Assembly (NCBI RefSeq): GCF_014203555.1
Contig: NZ_JACHJH010000002.1
Location: forward strand, 838,791-902,790
Direction of reading: 5' to 3'
Length of the DNA: 64,000 nt
DNA from: Streptomyces olivoverticillatus
Lineage (GTDB): Bacteria; Actinomycetota; Actinomycetes; Streptomycetales; Streptomycetaceae
The notes under the pieces were generated by a model. It did no database searches, was not told the DNA's origin, and saw only the letters and a program-made list of their open reading frames with translations. This document shows positions 62,360 through 64,000 of the stretch, one piece after another; the first letter of the stretch is position 1, and each line of letters starts with the position of its first letter. The translations under genes and the position numbers were made by a program.

Positions 62360-63298
62360 ATGGTGGCGAAGAAGTCCACGACCGCTGCCAAGGCGCCTGC
62401 GAAGAAGTCCGCCACGGCGGCGGCAGCCGGCAAGACAGCCGCCGGTAAGACAGCGGCCAAGAAGGCACCGGCGGCGAAGAAAGCACCGGCCAAGAAGGCG
62501 CCGGCCAAGAAGGCACCGCCGGCCAAGAAGGCGGCCGCCACCAAGGCCGCCCCGGCCAAGAAGACCGCAGCCAAGACCGCCGCCAAGACCACGGCCAAGA
62601 CGGCCCCTACCAAGAAGGCGCCCGGCAAGAAGGCCGTATCGGCCAAGAAAGCGCCGGAGGCGAAACATACCGCTCCGGTGAAGAAGACTGCCTCTGCGAA
62701 GAGGGCCGCACCCACGAAAACGGCCGATCCCTCGGAGAGCGCCGCACCAGCCAAGAAGACCGCACCAGCCAATAACCCCGCACCGGCCAGGACGCCGGTG
62801 CGCGCTGAGGAGACGGGAGCCCGGACGGTGGCTGCGAAGAAGACCATGGGTGAGGCACAGGCCGCGAAGAAGGTGCCGGGGGCCCGGACCGGGCCCGCCG
62901 GGGCCGGGGGGCTCGCCGTACGGCCGGGGGAGGAGCCCTGGTCGCCCGCCGAGGTCGCCGACGCCCGCAACGGGCTGCAGAGCGAGGTGCTGCGGCTGCG
63001 CGGGGAGATCCAGACCGCAGAGGAGGCGATCAGCGGTCTGATGCGCGACTCCGGCGACGGGGCGGGCGACGACCAGGCGGACACCGGCACCAAGAACATC
63101 ACCCGTGAACACGAGCTGGCGCTGGCCGCCAATGCGCGCGAGATGCTGCTGCAGACCGAGCGTGCCCTCGACCGGTTGGCCGCGGGCACCTACGGTCTCT
63201 GCGAGAACTGCGGCAAACCGATCGGCAAGGCCCGTATGCAGGCATTTCCCCGGGCGACGCTGTGCGTGGAGTGCAAGCAGCGGCAGGAACGCCGCTGA
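62360..63298 (+). CDS. TraR/DksA-type zinc-finger protein with histone-H1-like tail
   Basis: This 312-aa protein is in two parts. Residues 1 to about 190 are a Lys/Ala/Pro repeat tract ([18 protein letters not shown]) like histone H1 or HupS tails, expected to bind DNA. Residues 205-312 form a DksA-like domain: a coiled coil ([28 protein letters not shown]) and a four-Cys zinc finger ([25 protein letters not shown]). The DksA coiled-coil tip acids are replaced by a Gly/Asp loop. It could couple chromosome binding with RNA polymerase (inference). ATG 62360 follows GAAGGG; upstream in-frame ATGs would add unconserved residues. Confidence 0.87.
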   Translation: MVAKKSTTAAKAPAKKSATAAAAGKTAAGKTAAKKAPAAKKAPAKKAPAKKAPPAKKAAATKAAPAKKTAAKTAAKTTAKTAPTKKAPGKKAVSAKKAPEAKHTAPVKKTASAKRAAPTKTADPSESAAPAKKTAPANNPAPARTPVRAEETGARTVAAKKTMGEAQAAKKVPGARTGPAGAGGLAVRPGEEPWSPAEVADARNGLQSEVLRLRGEIQTAEEAISGLMRDSGDGAGDDQADTGTKNITREHELALAANAREMLLQTERALDRLAAGTYGLCENCGKPIGKARMQAFPRATLCVECKQRQERR

Positions 63299-63374
63299 AC
63301 CGAGGCGCGCCGGTTGCCGTACCCTCGTCCTCAGTCAGGCAGAGCCTGATGCGGGACGACGTCGAGGGACTCAC

Positions 63375-63932
63375 GTGACAGAGGCGGAACAGGCCGGACG
63401 CCCGGCCGGGGTGACGACGACGGCCGACGGGAAGAGCGCGCCCCGGGGCAGGCGGCGCATCGCGGCGCTGCTCCTGGTGGCCGCCTTCGCCTACCTCGTC
63501 GACCTCGGCAGCAAGCTCGCCGTGGTGGCCCGGCTGGAGCACCATGACCCGATCCAGGTGGTCGGCACCTGGCTGCAGCTGGAGGTCATCCGCAACCGCG
63601 GCGCGGCCTTCGGCATCGGCGAGGCGATGACGATCGTCTTCACCGTCATCGCCACCGCCGTGATCGTCGCCATCGCCCGGATCGCCCGCAAGCTCTACAG
63701 CCTGCCCTGGGCGATCGCGCTCGGCCTGCTGCTCGGCGGCGCCTTCGGCAACCTCACCGACCGGCTCTTTCGCTCGCCCGGCGGGTTCGAGGGCGGCGTG
63801 GTGGACTTCATCGCCGTCCCGCACTTCGCGGTGTTCAACCTCGCCGACTCCGCAATCGTCTGCGGCGGCTTCCTGATCGTCATCCTCTCCTTCCGCGGCC
63901 TGGACCCGGACGGCACGGTCCACCAGGACTGA
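63375..63932 (+). CDS. lspA: Lipoprotein signal peptidase (signal peptidase II)
   Basis: This 185-aa membrane aspartyl protease cleaves prolipoprotein signal peptides. Four helices are visible. The catalytic Asp residues lie in [13 protein letters not shown] and [12 protein letters not shown], and the conserved [11 protein letters not shown] is present. The N-terminal 35 residues are a polar extension. The GTG 63375 start is 76 bp after the zinc-finger gene; an rluD-like gene follows, a common order. Confidence 0.94.
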   Translation: MTEAEQAGRPAGVTTTADGKSAPRGRRRIAALLLVAAFAYLVDLGSKLAVVARLEHHDPIQVVGTWLQLEVIRNRGAAFGIGEAMTIVFTVIATAVIVAIARIARKLYSLPWAIALGLLLGGAFGNLTDRLFRSPGGFEGGVVDFIAVPHFAVFNLADSAIVCGGFLIVILSFRGLDPDGTVHQD

Positions 63933-63985
63933 GGGCCGGGGCCCGCGCGTACGGGCCCGTCGTCGCAGTCCGTCATACTCGACGG

Positions 63986-64000
63986 GTGAGCACCATTCCC
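63986..64000 (+). CDS. Start of an RluA-family pseudouridine synthase (first 5 codons)
   Basis: GTG AGC ACC ATT CCC gives (M)STIP, which matches the N-terminus I recall for the RluD-like protein that follows lspA in Streptomyces. A CATACT hexamer lies 6 nt before the GTG, so it may also be leaderless. Only five codons are inside the window, so the call rests on context. Confidence 0.45.

Noticed and set aside
62360..62720. AAGAAGGC-type repeats as a non-coding satellite
   Set aside because: They encode the Lys/Ala/Pro tail of the zinc-finger protein in frame, so coding constraint explains them.

Overview
This is a high-GC actinobacterial chromosome segment. It is almost certainly Streptomyces, because the gene content and order match the ftsZ / division-and-cell-wall region as I know it from Streptomyces coelicolor (fadD - glkA - macRS - pfkA - trpEG/aroH - bfr - PASTA kinase - thi - metF - moxR - dcw cluster - divIVA - ileS - lspA). 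Codon use is uniform throughout, with third positions almost always G or C. I see no tRNA, rRNA, insertion sequence, prophage or CRISPR array. It is core chromosome, so most of the novelty lies in regulation and in odd active-site residues.

Layout. (1) 1-8.1 kb, lipid and sugar housekeeping: the 5' part of an acyl-CoA synthetase, a metallophosphoesterase, a START-like protein, a degenerate ArsA-like ATPase, a DUF5304 protein, glucokinase, an EEP hydrolase, an esterase-type alpha/beta hydrolase and PlsC. (2) 8.1-15.6 kb: the MacS/MacR two-component pair, a 6-phosphofructokinase with a PPi-type signature, a fused anthranilate synthase under a Trp-codon attenuator, the divergent class II DAHP synthase, and an iron-storage pair (Bfd with an iron box, and Bfr). 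(3) 15.7-25.4 kb: a molybdopterin oxidoreductase, endonuclease IV, a four-PASTA Ser/Thr kinase, the thiO-thiS-thiG operon behind a TPP riboswitch, a ferredoxin-reductase-like flavoprotein, an Rv2175c-family DNA-binding protein, ThiE and MetF. (4) 25.4-40.2 kb: membrane and regulatory genes, including a Gln/Tyr-rich membrane protein, a CrtI-like oxidoreductase, a DUF4126 protein with a perfect MacR-type box, an ABC - YhgE/Pip - TetR operon, a HEPN protein, a methyltransferase, DUF3040, the moxR - DUF58 - transglutaminase triad and a beta-carbonic anhydrase. (5) 40.4-58.6 kb, the dcw cluster in order: rsmH, ftsL, ftsI, murE, murF, mraY, murD, ftsW, murG, ftsQ, ftsZ, pgeF, yggS, sepF, yggT, divIVA. 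(6) 58.7-64 kb: ileS with a translational T-box, a DksA-like zinc finger with a histone-H1-like tail, lspA, and the first codons of an RluD-type gene.

How it works together. The dcw genes are tightly packed, with several GTGA or TGATG junctions. They share a clear promoter upstream of rsmH that carries three AGTGG repeats at exact 10-bp intervals, the pattern of an MraZ operator, yet no mraZ gene is present in the window. Seven genes have a TANNNT -10 hexamer placed 6-7 nt before the start codon, which suggests leaderless transcripts. The MacR response regulator and a perfect 16-bp box of the type assigned to it lie 19 kb apart. Several RNA switches (trp attenuator, TPP riboswitch, T-box) can be read directly from the sequence.
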